Source: Piromyces finnis
Taxonomy: Eukaryota; Neocallimastigomycota; Neocallimastigomycetes; Neocallimastigales; Neocallimastigaceae
Reading direction: 5' to 3'
Length of the DNA: 64,000 nt
NCBI GenBank assembly: GCA_002104945.1
Contig: MCFH01000067.1
Span: forward strand, 1-64,000
Both the position numbers and the translations under genes were made by a program. Each line of letters begins with the position of its first letter. The stretch's first letter is position 1. Shown in pieces: positions 46,875 through 58,479 of the stretch. The notes below the pieces were generated by a model. It saw only the letters and a program-made list of their open reading frames with translations, did no database searches and had not been told where the DNA came from.

Positions 46875-48635
46875 ATGGATGCATCATCAGTATTTAAAGC
46901 ATTGGTAAAAGCGATTAATAATGCTCAATACTTCACTCCAATATTTTCATGGGTGATTATAACATATACTTTTTTATCTATCGGTAAAAAAAGGGATAAT
47001 AGTTGGAAATACTTATTTTTAACTACTTCTTCAGTTTTTATTGCTACCTTTTGTGATATCTTATATAATGTATCAACAAATATTGGTATAAATAATGGTT
47101 TTATACTATTAACATGGGTAGAAGGTATTTTTTGGACATTAAGTGAATGGGGATTTATCTATATCATTTTATTAAGAATTAAAATGTATATCCCTAATTT
47201 AAATAAAACTCGTTGGATGATCACTATGGGTGCTATCTTAATATATAATCTTGTCATCCGTTTTCGATTAATGTACCTGGATTATAGTATGAAATTATCA
47301 AAAATTGTTGATTATAATGATCCAAAAAATGATGAAAGGGTTTATACTAAAAATAAGGATATGACCTATAGGTTACTTTACTTTCCTTTAGGATTAATAT
47401 GCTTTATCTTTATTGGTTATAGCATAAAAAAATTTGTTAAAGAAAAAAATAAAAAATATAGATCGATCCCCACAATATTTCTTCATAATACCCTATTTAG
47501 AATGAGTCTAGGTAATTTTATTATATTATTTTTTATTATTAAACAAATCCAAAATTTTCAGTAATACGATGATGACGCCAATAAAAAAATTGAAATTTTA
47601 ATACATACAAAATAATTGAAATATGAAATAATATATATATATATCTTTTAGAAATAACTAATTAAATCAAATTTATTATTTTATTATATTTATTCATTTT
47701 TATTAATATATATTTCGTGCGTGTATATAGTATCTTTATTGTTTATAGGAATAGCTGTTATCGTTCATTTCCCATCGGAAGGTATATGCGGCTTCATTAG
47801 AAATGTATTATGGAGAATTGAAGAAAATTTGGGATTAGTATTTTTAATTGATATTCTCTTACTACAAATGGATCAAGATAACAATAAAATGAAAAAACAA
47901 GAAGAAGAAATAAAAAAGTTAAAACAACAAATGGAAAATTATGGTATTTCAATCAGGAATGATGATGAACAAGAAGCATCATCCATTTCAAAAAATAAAT
48001 ATAACAGTCCTCTCGATTATGTTTATCACTTAACATCAATAAATCATAATGACCATCAAGAGATCGAAAAATCATTAATTTCTCCAGTTAGCCTAAAACC
48101 TAATTCAAATCCATTTAATAATAATAATATTAATCAGTATGGTAACTCTCAAGGTTTTCTCCCGTATCTTAACCCAAGTGAAAATCATGTATTGAATTCG
48201 AATGAGGCCAAAGCCATAATAAAGAATGGACCTTTAAACGAAAATAATTATAATTTTCTTTCTCTCTCATCCCCAGAGAAACCTTTGAAAAGTGACAAAA
48301 GAAAGAATTCTAATCCTTCTTATTATATGACTAAACCACCAGAAAGTCTCTCCATAAATAATGGTTATAAAAAATATAATCATTCAAATCCTATTTTTGA
48401 TAATGAGGATGATGATCCTAATTATCATGTACACAGTGTTCTTCTGGGTAATAAGGTTTATAATAAACTTCCTTTGGCACCATCCCCAATCATGACTACA
48501 AAAACACCAACTACCTCAAAATATTTATCCACTTCACCTATCTCAGAAAATGAAAGTTTTAATCGCTCAACATCAATGTTACTATCACCAACAAAAAATC
48601 CTGGTAACATTATTATGGAAAGTAATCTTTTATAA
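46875..48635 (+). CDS. Seven-transmembrane receptor-like protein, 2 exons
   Basis: Exon 1 is 46875-47511 and exon 2 is 47731-48635; the intron (GTAATT...TATATAG) is phase 1, giving 513 aa. Seven hydrophobic segments are visible: near residues 18-36, 46-67, 77-102, 115-135, ~170-187, ~203-228 (spanning the splice junction) and ~238-260. The joined sixth helix depends on splicing, which supports the intron. A charged coiled-coil-like stretch (QDNNKMKKQEEEIKKLKQQM) follows, then a ~220-residue Asn/Ser/Pro-rich tail, presumably cytoplasmic. The topology suggests a GPCR-like protein, but I cannot assign a named fungal receptor family. An A-rich leader precedes the ATG. Confidence 0.75.
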
Positions 48636-50746
48636 TAATTAATGCATTCCATTTATTACTATTATTATAACATAATCATAAATAACCAACTATAAGTATA
48701 TATAATGATATAATAATATATGAATTAAAATTTTTAAATAATCAAAAAATTTTATTAAAAAATATGTTTATATTACTATAATTATAATCGTTAATACCTT
48801 TTTTTTTTTTTTTTCTTTATTTTTGATTTTTATTGTAATCCTCTGAAGTCATTTTTTATATATATTTATATTACAATAAATAAATAAAAAAAATAGTAAA
48901 AAGATGGTAACAATAAACACAAAAAGAAAAAAAGAAAAAAAAAAGATTATAAATATATTTAGTATAAATTGATTTCTTATTAATTAAATAATAAAAAACC
49001 TATTATAAAATTTTGTTCTACATAAACATTTATTAATATTTATTTTTTTTTTAAAAAAAAAAAAGTATTTAATTAGAAAAGAATAAAATAAAAAATTTAA
49101 AATAAAAAAAAAGATTAAAACAAAAATCATAAATTTCCTTTTACATTGTTTGAGTGCATTTTAAAATAAAAAAACTTTTTAATTATTATAATAATAAATA
49201 TTAAAATTCGTTGCATTTCTATGAAGCGATTTTTTTTTTTAAAAAAAAAAAAAAGATTAATTTATAGTTATATAACTTTTTATTCTTAAAGATAAGAAAA
49301 ATATAATTTATGATTATAACTTTATAAGAATAAAAGAGAGAAAAAATAAAATACAAACATCTTATTTATGATAAACAAAAAAAAAAACTTTTGATATAAA
49401 AAAAATAGTATGTGAGTGTAATATATATAACAAATAATTAAAAAGAAAAGGTTAGAAATAAAAAAAAACTGAAAATATTGGAATGATAAAGTAGTTGACA
49501 TAGTTTTGATAATAAAGTATTTTTTACAATATATACATAACATAAAAATAATAATTATATAGCCTAAAAAAAAAAAAAAATTAAATTTAAAAAAAAAAGT
49601 ATATGTTTCATTTATTGCAAGTTTTTTTTTTTTTTTTTTTATCTTTTATGACATTAGAAATATATATATTAAAATATATATTTAAATTTTAAAAATATAA
49701 CGCTTTTTAAAAAAATATTTTATAGATATTTAAAAAAAGGCCAACGATAGTAATATAATATTGAATACTATTCAATACTATATTACTATGAAAAAAATGT
49801 ACATTTTCACATTTTATTCATATTATGTTTGTATTATATTTAAAAATTAATTTACATTACACTTGTTAAAAGGATAAAATCAATAAAAGTTATACTTTAT
49901 AATTTTAATAATGTTAATTGATATTATTAATTGATAATAAGTATTATGAAAAGACTACATATTAGTAGTTAATTTCTTTTTTTTTTTTTTAAAAAAAAAA
50001 AAATTTAACTAGTGTCACAAAGACACCTTTTGTTTTAAAATTGTTAAAAATACCAAAACATAAAGTAATAAAAATAAAATGTTTGATATTTTCTTATTGT
50101 AAAGCCATATTATATTTCAAAAGTATAAAAAATATAATAAAAACAAAATCTTTATTAGTGGTGGATGAAAGATTTACAAAGCTAATTCATAAAATAAAAT
50201 AAAATAATATAATCAAATTGATGAATAAATCATCAAACATGATAGCACTGGGTAAAAAATTAATATATAAAATATTATAAAATCTACGATTTTTTATTTA
50301 TGCTTCTTTTACAAAACAATTAATTAATGAGTGAATCCTTGGAATTTGGATTTATCAATAAAACTATAAAGATTTATAGTAATGATAAAAAAATTTTTTT
50401 ATTTTTTTTTAAAAAAAAACTAATTAATACATTAATACATTGATAAGAATAAATGAAATATATATCTACATTATTTATTATAAATAAACATTTATTAAAA
50501 TGTTTTAAGTTACTTTTTTTTTTTTTTAAATCTTTTTGCTTAATAGTATTATAAATTGATGATAGATAATAATTATTTTTTTTTTTTCGATCAATAAGTT
50601 AATAGTTAATAAATGAAGAGATAATACTTTATAAAGAATGTTAATAATGATTTGAAATAAAATATGTAAATAGGTAAGCATTAAATTAAAATGATTCTTC
50701 GATATTGGAATAAAAAAAAAAACATATATGTATTTATTATTGTTTT
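48636..50746. other. AT-rich intergenic stretch
   Basis: 2.1 kb between convergent genes with many homopolymer runs and no supported ORF. It contains a 43-bp near-perfect palindrome at 49747-49789. Confidence 0.55.
49747..49789. repeat. 43-bp near-perfect palindrome
   Basis: Two 21-base arms around a single central C, with one mismatch between arms (ATAGTAATATAATATTGAAT against ATAGTAATATAGTATTGAAT). It could extrude as a hairpin; there is no sign of an RNA gene. Confidence 0.85.
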
Positions 50747-52267
50747 TCAAGGTTGTAAAACAATATTTAATTGGTCTTTTCTGTCTTTATGATAATAGTC
50801 TAGAATTTCTTTTCGCATATCTTCATTGGTTCTACTAATCCATTCTGAACTATTGTTGGATGCCTTAAAGAATTTCCGGAGGTAACGTTCTTTCTTTCTT
50901 TGATTACCTCCCATAATATGTAATAGAAAGCCATCTTTATTGGGTTGGAAGGTGTTAAACCATTGATGAGGTACAATGATAAAATGTTCCTCTTCCTTAA
51001 ATTCAATTAATACATTATTTAATGCTGTCTGATCATCCAATCCTAATAACATTTTTGAACGATAATAAGGATAGGCCATTGCTCTTGTAAATAAATTTAA
51101 GGACCATTCATGAACACGAATAAAGAGAACACCTGCATTCAATCCACAGCATACATCTTTTCGACCACGATAGTCAAAAGCAGCAATTAAATGAACTTTA
51201 CTCATTTTTTCATCTGGTAAAAATGTCTCTATTTTAATGTTAGGGTTGGTAATAATAATATCACTATCAACCCAAACAATCCAATCATAACTATCATTTT
51301 TTAATCCTTCCATCAATTTCTCGATAATCGGTTGAAATTTCATAAAATAAATCGCACGATCTGGAATGTAATTATAAGTGCTTAGGGAGTATTCATAACC
51401 ATGAATATTAGAATATTGGTAAAATTCACTCACAGAATGTTCTTGTATCGTATTAGATTTTATATTATCATAAAATGAAACAATTGAAATTCTTTTTTTC
51501 TTTAGTTGTGCCTTTTTTACACAATGATATTCAATATGAAGGTATTTTTTTAATCCTACACACGTATCTTTAAACACTCTATCACTTGGAATGAGTGTAC
51601 AATATTGTTTTCCTTCACATTTACTTTTTACAATATCTACAGGTTCATAGCCACATCCTTCTTTTATCTTTTTATATTTTAAAAAGGCAAACGTAATAGG
51701 ACAATGTTCCTTATCATTGGGATGACGACCGTAAAATGCCTTATCAATAACAATAGTATAATACTCAGGACAGGTTAAATCGTTTCCTTTCAAAACTTCA
51801 GGTCTTGACTTTGAATTAATTTGACAGAAATATTCGGATTTCCAATGTGTTTCATTTTCTAGTTTCATATATTCATTATAATTATATTCATCGTAGTTGA
51901 AATCCCCATTTTCGTTCTCTTTATTAATTAGTTGATATAAATTTCTTTTAGTACCAGTGTCAATATCTTTATTTTGGGTTATTGGACCATTTGAAATAGA
52001 ATCGTTTAAAAGAACAAATCCTTTTGGTAATTTATTTTTAGAATTGTCTATTTCAATTTTATTATTTGATTCAATGTTTTCTACATTTTCTATTTCAGCA
52101 CTTTTAAATTTTATTAATGAATTAAATTTTAATTTTTTAAATTGAATATTCCCGCCATATTTTGTATAATAAGTACAAGTTGATAGTGTTAAAATAATAC
52201 CAAAGATAAAAACTATTATAAGAAGTTTTTTTTTAAATTTTTCTTTAATTAAGACATTGGAACTCAT
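50747..52267 (-). CDS. Type II GT34-like glycosyltransferase fused to SUEL lectin domain
   Basis: 506 aa, single exon. A cytoplasmic stub is followed by a membrane anchor (~13-32, KLLIIVFIFGIILTLSTCTYY), typical of Golgi type II enzymes. An Asn/Glu-rich stem follows. Residues ~160-248 look like a rhamnose/galactose-binding (SUEL) lectin: a CPEYYTIVIDKAFYGR start with the YGR motif, paired Cys, KCEGKQYC, then FKDTC (DPC-like) and KKYLHIEYHC. Residues ~260-480 resemble the GMA12/MNN10 (GT34) fold, with DWIVWVDSDIIITNP carrying the metal-binding DxD (~333), CCGLNAGVLFIR and LDDQTALN. GT34 enzymes transfer galactose, mannose or xylose from nucleotide sugars in the Golgi. The lectin may bind glycan acceptors. 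Acceptor and donor cannot be read from sequence. Confidence 0.85.
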   Translation of the reverse strand: MSSNVLIKEKFKKKLLIIVFIFGIILTLSTCTYYTKYGGNIQFKKLKFNSLIKFKSAEIENVENIESNNKIEIDNSKNKLPKGFVLLNDSISNGPITQNKDIDTGTKRNLYQLINKENENGDFNYDEYNYNEYMKLENETHWKSEYFCQINSKSRPEVLKGNDLTCPEYYTIVIDKAFYGRHPNDKEHCPITFAFLKYKKIKEGCGYEPVDIVKSKCEGKQYCTLIPSDRVFKDTCVGLKKYLHIEYHCVKKAQLKKKRISIVSFYDNIKSNTIQEHSVSEFYQYSNIHGYEYSLSTYNYIPDRAIYFMKFQPIIEKLMEGLKNDSYDWIVWVDSDIIITNPNIKIETFLPDEKMSKVHLIAAFDYRGRKDVCCGLNAGVLFIRVHEWSLNLFTRAMAYPYYRSKMLLGLDDQTALNNVLIEFKEEEHFIIVPHQWFNTFQPNKDGFLLHIMGGNQRKKERYLRKFFKASNNSSEWISRTNEDMRKEILDYYHKDRKDQLNIVLQP

Positions 52268-53225
52268 TCCTCAAATTTTAAATTAACTCTTTTCAACAAT
52301 TTTAAAAATATTAAAAGTATATATATATATTTATAATAATAACATATATTGATTTAATTGATGGTTCATGATTTATGATGATAACAGCTGAAATAGCTTA
52401 ACTTTTTTTTTTTTTTTTTTAATACTACACTAATAAAAATTGATTATACTCTGGTAATTGTTCAAAAAAAAAAAAAATAAAAATAAAAAATATAATTGAT
52501 AGAATCGATATAAAAAAAAATTTTTTTATGGCGGCGGCGGCGGCTATTCATTATTTTTATGATACATTAATGTATTTAGAAATATTTATTTATGTACATT
52601 ATACAGCCTACATAATGTATGTATGTAAATATAAATGTATTTAAATTTTAAAAGAAAAAAGAGAGAGGCATTCATCAATCAACCTTTCTTTTTTATTTAT
52701 AAAATACAAAATATATATTTTTATTTATTTATTTATTATTTTTATTTGGTTTTTAAATGATTTTTTATTAAATATGCTATTTTAAAGTTTTTGCTTATTA
52801 ATAGCTTTTTATTATGTATAAATATATTGATCAGTTAAAAGCATTTGTTTACATTATTTTATTTATTATAATTTTTACAACTACATTATTAATAAATATT
52901 AATAAATATTTATTACATAATGATTATTTAATTATTTATATTTTATTGAATAGTAATCCTATTTTAGCTTTATATTTATATTAATTTTGTTTTTTTTATA
53001 TTATTTTATATTAGTTCACCATTTTTTTTAAAAGGGTGCATATATAGAGACAGAAATATGCATAGATAAATCTGATAGAAATAGTTATCTTTCTCTATAT
53101 TATTGAATTTAAAGTTTAAATTCCTTTAGTATTTATTTATTTAGATTATTATAATATTATTTTTGTCAAAAAATATATTTTATAAAAGGTAGGTTGTAGA
53201 CATATCAATCATTTATTTCTACCTT
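52268..53225. other. AT-rich intergenic stretch with a short GCG island
   Basis: No confident gene. At 52528-52543 an isolated ATG(GCG)4GCT run opens a 37-codon ORF starting M-Ala5; it is very short and probably not a gene, but the GC run is conspicuous here. Confidence 0.5.
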
Positions 53226-54289
53226 TTAAAAGTTTAAACAACTAGATGGAATACCACACCATTTATCATCTTCGAAACCCCATTCACCATTTTCATCGAT
53301 TTCAAAGATAGTACAAGTCTTCTTACAACACGCGTAACCTAACTCTTCAGACCAACAGTCTTTTTCTTCAACAATTTTATAGTATGGTGTAAGACCACAC
53401 CATTCCTTTAACTTGTAATTATAACTCCAATTACCATAGGAATCAGTATAGAATACTGTGCTTACTTCTAAAGGACAACAATTGTATCCAATGGTTTCAG
53501 CAATACACTTGTACTTTGGTTCAACTTCAGTAGTCGTAGTTGGTTCAATTTCAGTAGTAGTAGTTGGTTCAATTTCAATAGTAGTTGGTTCAATTTCAAT
53601 AGTAGTTGGTTCAACTTCAGTAGTCGTAGTTGGTTCAATTTCAGTAGTAGTAGTTGGTTCAATTTCAATAGTAGTTAGTTCAATTTCAATAGTAGTTGGT
53701 TCAACTTCAGTAGTAGTAGTTGGTTCAACTTCAGTAGTAGTAGTTGGTTCAATTTCAATAATAGTTGGTTCAATTTCAGTAGTCGTAGTTGATTCAATTT
53801 CAATAGTCGTAGTTGGTTCAACTTCAGTTGTAGTAGTACCTTCTATTTCTGAACCAGAAACAATCCAATCAATAGGCTTTTCAAATTTAAAAGATTTGGT
53901 TTCACCCTTCTTAATTGGAATCCAAACAGTTATTGGATCCTTACCAATTTGTTCAAGAGTGGCATCAGCTGGGAGAGAAGACTTCTTAACATTAGTTGGA
54001 ATGGTAACTGGAACAGTACAATCACCATTGAAAGCGGAAACAGAAACACCAACAATTTGATCATTTTGTACAAGTAATTTAGTTTCATGACCACAAGCTT
54101 CTAATTTAGCACGTTCTTAATTAAATCATATGGGATACCATAAGATTTTAAATTGAGAGTAATCATATCATCTTCCATATTTTTAGTTGTTAAAACTAAA
54201 GTTTTCATAGTAATAGCTTTTTGACCAGAAACCATAGTCATAGCAATAGCCAAACTAATAGTTTTAATAATTTTTGATAATAGAGCCAT
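53226..54289 (-). pseudogene. Secreted double-dockerin protein with one-base frameshift
   Basis: ATG at 54289 starts a signal peptide (MALLSKIIKTISLAIAMTMVSG). About 150 residues of an unrecognised, probably beta-rich module follow. A Thr/Glu/Pro linker is built from repeats like TTTTEVEP and TTIEIEP. Two C-terminal fungal dockerins (CBM10-like) end the protein: one with CIAETIGYNCC...WCGL and one with DCWSEELGYACC...KWCGIP. Fungal dockerins attach enzymes and accessory proteins to cellulosomal scaffoldins. No glycoside hydrolase motif is visible, so the role of the N-terminal module is unknown. The frame breaks near 54114-54121 (minus-strand TTAATTAAGAACG), where one base seems missing. The first frame hits a stop after 62 codons while the second carries the rest. 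It may be a true recent pseudogene or a base-calling error in an A run. Confidence 0.85.
53517..53840 (-). repeat. Thr/Glu/Pro linker repeats
   Basis: Tandem 24- and 30-nt units encode TTIEIEP and TTTTEVEP blocks between the N-terminal module and the dockerins. Units alternate and differ by few bases, suggesting recent expansion. Confidence 0.85.
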
Positions 54290-55259
54290 TTTTAAATAGT
54301 ATTTTTTTTTTATTTACTTTTTTATTTAGTTCATAAAAATATTTTTTAATTTTATATGGTATATATATATTTTTATTGTTATATTGTTATATTGTTAACT
54401 AATTATTAATTGTTATTATTATTTTTTTCTAACTTTAAAGAAATATGTATTATAGATTATATAGTTTAATATAATTCTCTAATTCGAAATTATATAAGCA
54501 ATAGCCTAAAAGTTAAAAATTGATTTTATAAAATATTTTAGTATAATTAATAAATTATAATGTTCTATTTTATATTATTTACTATTATTTATTTATTTAA
54601 ATAATTGTTATTATATAATAATAACTAATTAGTTTTATTATATTTTTTTCTTTATTTTAATATTATAGGATTATATAATTATATAATTATATATATATAT
54701 ATTATTCTTTTTTTTTTTTTTTTAATTTTAAAAAGGGAAAGTCTAAAGATTTTTATAGGTAAAAAATGAAATTTTAAATGTCAAAAAATACAATAATTTA
54801 ATATAAATTTAATAATAAATAAAGTTTGTTAATTAATTTATTATATTTGATGAATAATTCATTTTTATATTAATTAAGGTTTGTGTTTGGAATCAAATCA
54901 TTTTTAGAGTTTTCTTTTTTTTCTTTTAATTTATTTAAAAAATTCATCAAAAAGTTGTTTTTTTTTTTGTATAAAAGAAAAAGGTATTTTATTATCAGCG
55001 TTGAGTTGAGTAAATCATTAATAGAGGTAAAGGTAGATGTTCTTTTTCATTATTATTACTTTGTTAATATTTCTATAAATGAGAATTAAAAAATTCTGTT
55101 TTAACTTATTATTTATTCTTTGAATCAAATAATAGAAAAGAGTTTATTCACAATAGTTTACCTGCAAAATTTTCTCTATAATATTATTATTACTCTAAGT
55201 CTTATTAAAAAGTAATATTATTATTATTAATAATATTAATTATTAGTAAAAGTAGTAGT

Positions 55260-55348
<89 letters not shown>

Positions 55349-56060
55349 ATTATTATTATGTTTATTATTATTATGTTTATTATTATTATTATGTTTATTA
55401 TAACTATTATGATTTTAGTAATTTTTATTATAATTTATTATTGATACTTTATTTTTTTGTTACTACTACAAACTATTATTAATGTTAATAGTATTACAAT
55501 TGTTTGTTATGTATAAATAAAAAATATTGAAAACTATAAAGGATTCAAGTAATGAATATAAAATTATAAATATTAAATAATATAATTAAACATAATGCTA
55601 AGAAATATATTCTTATTAAAACAAGTAGAATTGTGATTATGTATTATTCATTTTCTATTAAATAAATTTTTAAAGATTTTTAAAAATATTCTTTTTTAAA
55701 ATGATAAATTTTTTTTTACCAATATTTAAAAGAAATGGTTTAAAAGTTTAAACTCATTTATTATAATTCTTTCCTTTTTTTTCATAAAAGAATGATTTAT
55801 AAGTATTTTAATATAATTATTAAAAGTTTTTTTTAAAAGGTTTTATATCTAATACAAAATATTTTCCTTTTTTTGGGATTTTTTAACATGAATAATATTT
55901 AATAATAAATATATAATAAAAATGAGATTTCATTTAATTATTTTAATTATTTTTTTATTCTTTAACCCTAATAACTTTTAAAAAATAAAAGAATTAATAA
56001 GCACTCTCTTGGTAACGCTATGATTTTACAAGCTAATTTTTTACTTTTTATTAATTAAAT
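54290..56060. other. AT-rich intergenic stretch with TAC/TAT microsatellite
   Basis: No supported gene. A (TAC)n tract at 55259-55293 runs into (TAT)n to ~55345, preceded by AGTAGTAGTC, which makes a small palindrome with the TAC run. Confidence 0.6.
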
Positions 56061-56340
56061 TTTTCTGGTTGCTTTTTAGCCTCTTGAACATTAATCATTG
56101 CCTGGATTTCTGGCTAAGAAAGACATAAATTTTTTTCGTATTAAATAAATGATTCTTTTTCATTTAAATCTCTGTATTATTTAATTTAAATAATTCTATT
56201 GATCAATATATCATTTTCAATTATATGATATATTATTTAATTAAAAAATAAATAAATTTATTTATTTTATCATATATTGGAATATAAACAATGCATATTT
56301 GTTATATATGGTCCAATAGAAAATATTTTATAGAACAACA
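56060..56340 (+). repeat. Dispersed repeat R, fragment R0
   Basis: It starts with the hairpin-like header TTTTAGCCTCTTGAACATTA ... GGCTAA (56076-56117). It shares the following ATATATTGxAATxTAAACAAT region with copies at 57.1 kb and 62.6 kb. It appears truncated on the right. Confidence 0.6.
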
Positions 56341-57114
56341 TATTATTATTATTTGAAAAAAGGTCATCCTACTAGACATTAATAGCATTATCTTTAGGAA
56401 GATGAAATTTGAAATCCGTAAAGTCTGAGTTGAGTTGATTTATTGTAATTTTCATGATACTACCATTTATTTATTCTATTTACTCAAGTACATAATTTTT
56501 TATATTTTGAATATTTATTTATTACTAAAAGCTTTGCAACATTCATCATTGTTAAATAACAAAAAAAAAAAAAAAAAAACTAAAGTGTATTAAATATTAA
56601 TAATAGTATTAGTATTAAAAATATTAATGGATAAGCTGAATTGTATTATCAAATACTAAATTGAGAAAGGAACAGATAATAGAAATATATAAATGCTTTA
56701 CTACATTATACATATCAAATAAAAATTAAAAATTAAAACAAAAATAAAATAAACGTCATCATCCAAATATTATGCAATGCATTAGTTATAGCTATTGTTA
56801 CAAACTTATTTAAGTATATTCATTACATCTACATCCTGTTATATCTTAATATTGTTCTATTTTAAAAATGAATATTTTTATTATTATTGTTAATTATAGT
56901 GGTTTTTGTTATTTTACAATGTTTGACCATGTAAATGAAAATGTAATTAAAAAACAAATAATGTAATAAAATGTAATAACATTACATAATATAAATGCAA
57001 CATCCATTCATTATTTTCTGTATTTTAAAAATATTATATAAAATTTAAAATGTATACAAAAAGTGATAATAAAAATTTATTGGTTACTTATTTATTAAAA
57101 ATCTGCTTTAATTA

Positions 57115-58212
57115 TCTGGTTATCTTTTAGCCTCTTGAACATTAAGCATTACCTGAATTTCTGGCTAAAAAAAAATTTTAGTCATGATTTTTTTGTATGA
57201 GTCATCCATTTATATTTATATTTCTATAGTATTATATTAATTGATTTAAATATTTAAATAATTGTATTGAATAATTTATTATTATATATTATACAATTTA
57301 TTATTCAATAAACCAAACATTAAAAATGGACATGAATTTTTGATACTTTTTATGTCCACTTTTTTCATTGGAATGTCCAGTTTTTAACTTAAATAGTAAT
57401 TAAAAAAAATAAAACAATTCATATATTGAAATGTAAACAATATATATTTATAATATATTGATCAATAAACCAAACATTAAAAATGGACATGAATTTTTTG
57501 ATACTTTTTATGGCCACTTTCTTCATTGGAATGTCTGAATGACCAGTTTTTAAGTATGCAAAAAAAAGTATAAAAAAGGAAAAAATTCAGCTAAATGTTA
57601 ATTCTTTGCGACATTTTTTTTGCAAAGAATGAAGCCGAATTAACAAAAAAACTAACTTAAAACTAACTTAACTTTAACAATCCCAGTATTTAATTTGATT
57701 TGATTATTTTTTGCGAAAGCTAAGCATAATGGATTCAGATTAAATGCTGAATAAGTGTAATTAAATTTAATTGCATTTATTAAGAAAATAAAAAGCAAAT
57801 TTTGACTTAAAAGATTGCTACCATAATATCTGTAGTATTTTAAAGCAAATATGAAGAAGAATGAAGATTGAGAATTGATACTTTATGGAAATATCTAAGG
57901 TTGGGTGAAATTTATTATACTCTTGGCCTTATACTAAAAAAAGAATTCTTATTAAATTGAGAAGAAGTTTTACGGGCAAACCTTGAATCTAAAAAGTCTT
58001 TTAACTATTCATAAAACGCTGATTGCATTAAAGATATTATGAGTAAATTTTTTTAACGATTAAGACTTATAAAGAATGGTTTTAATTTTGGAATTAAAAC
58101 CTTTTTAAAGCAACAATATAAATATTTTATAATATTTTTAGAAAAAATTGTTAAATATTTAAAATAACGATATATTTTAATAATAATTTTTATGTGTAAA
58201 AATATAAAATAT
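57115..58212 (+). repeat. Dispersed repeat R, copy R1
   Basis: About 1.1 kb. It has the header TTAGCC...GGCTAA (57127-57168) and two internal direct repeats containing CCAAACATTAAAAATGGACA (57305 and 57470). Its tail contains TTAAAATAACGATATATTTT (~58155). It matches R2 inverted (61.7-62.6 kb) and R3 direct (62.9-63.8 kb). Its ORFs are negligible, so it looks like a non-autonomous element or the non-coding end of the adjacent non-LTR element. Confidence 0.7.
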
Positions 58213-58479
58213 TATTAATAATATTAAAATAAATAAAATATTATTTATTTTTTTTTAATTATTTAAAGTGTAAAGTTTTATATTTTTTTATATAATTAGA
58301 AAGTTGTTTAAATTTTTAAGAAATAATAAAGATTTATTAAAGGATTAAACTTTGTATTTTATTTATGATAAAGTTTTTTAAAAAAAAGAGATAGAAGTAT
58401 TCATATGGATGGTTGTTGTCGACTTGATTTAGAATAAGAAATGGATAAAGTTTGATGCTAAAGTTGTAAAAATAGTCTA

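Noticed and set aside
53458-54060. Plus-strand 200-codon ORF rich in VVVGSIS
   Set aside because: Antisense of the Thr/Glu/Pro linker of the dockerin gene, whose minus-strand reading has a signal peptide and Cys-patterned dockerins.
54883-55089. Plus-strand 68-codon Phe/Lys-rich ORF
   Set aside because: Homopolymer-driven composition, no domain and no neighbouring exon.
55250-55345. TAC/TAT array considered as a CRISPR or satellite
   Set aside because: Simple trinucleotide microsatellite without spacers; the organism is eukaryotic.
55921-55980. Short ORF resembling a signal peptide (MRFHLIILIIFLFF...)
   Set aside because: It stops after 19 codons, and no donor site or following exon could be found.
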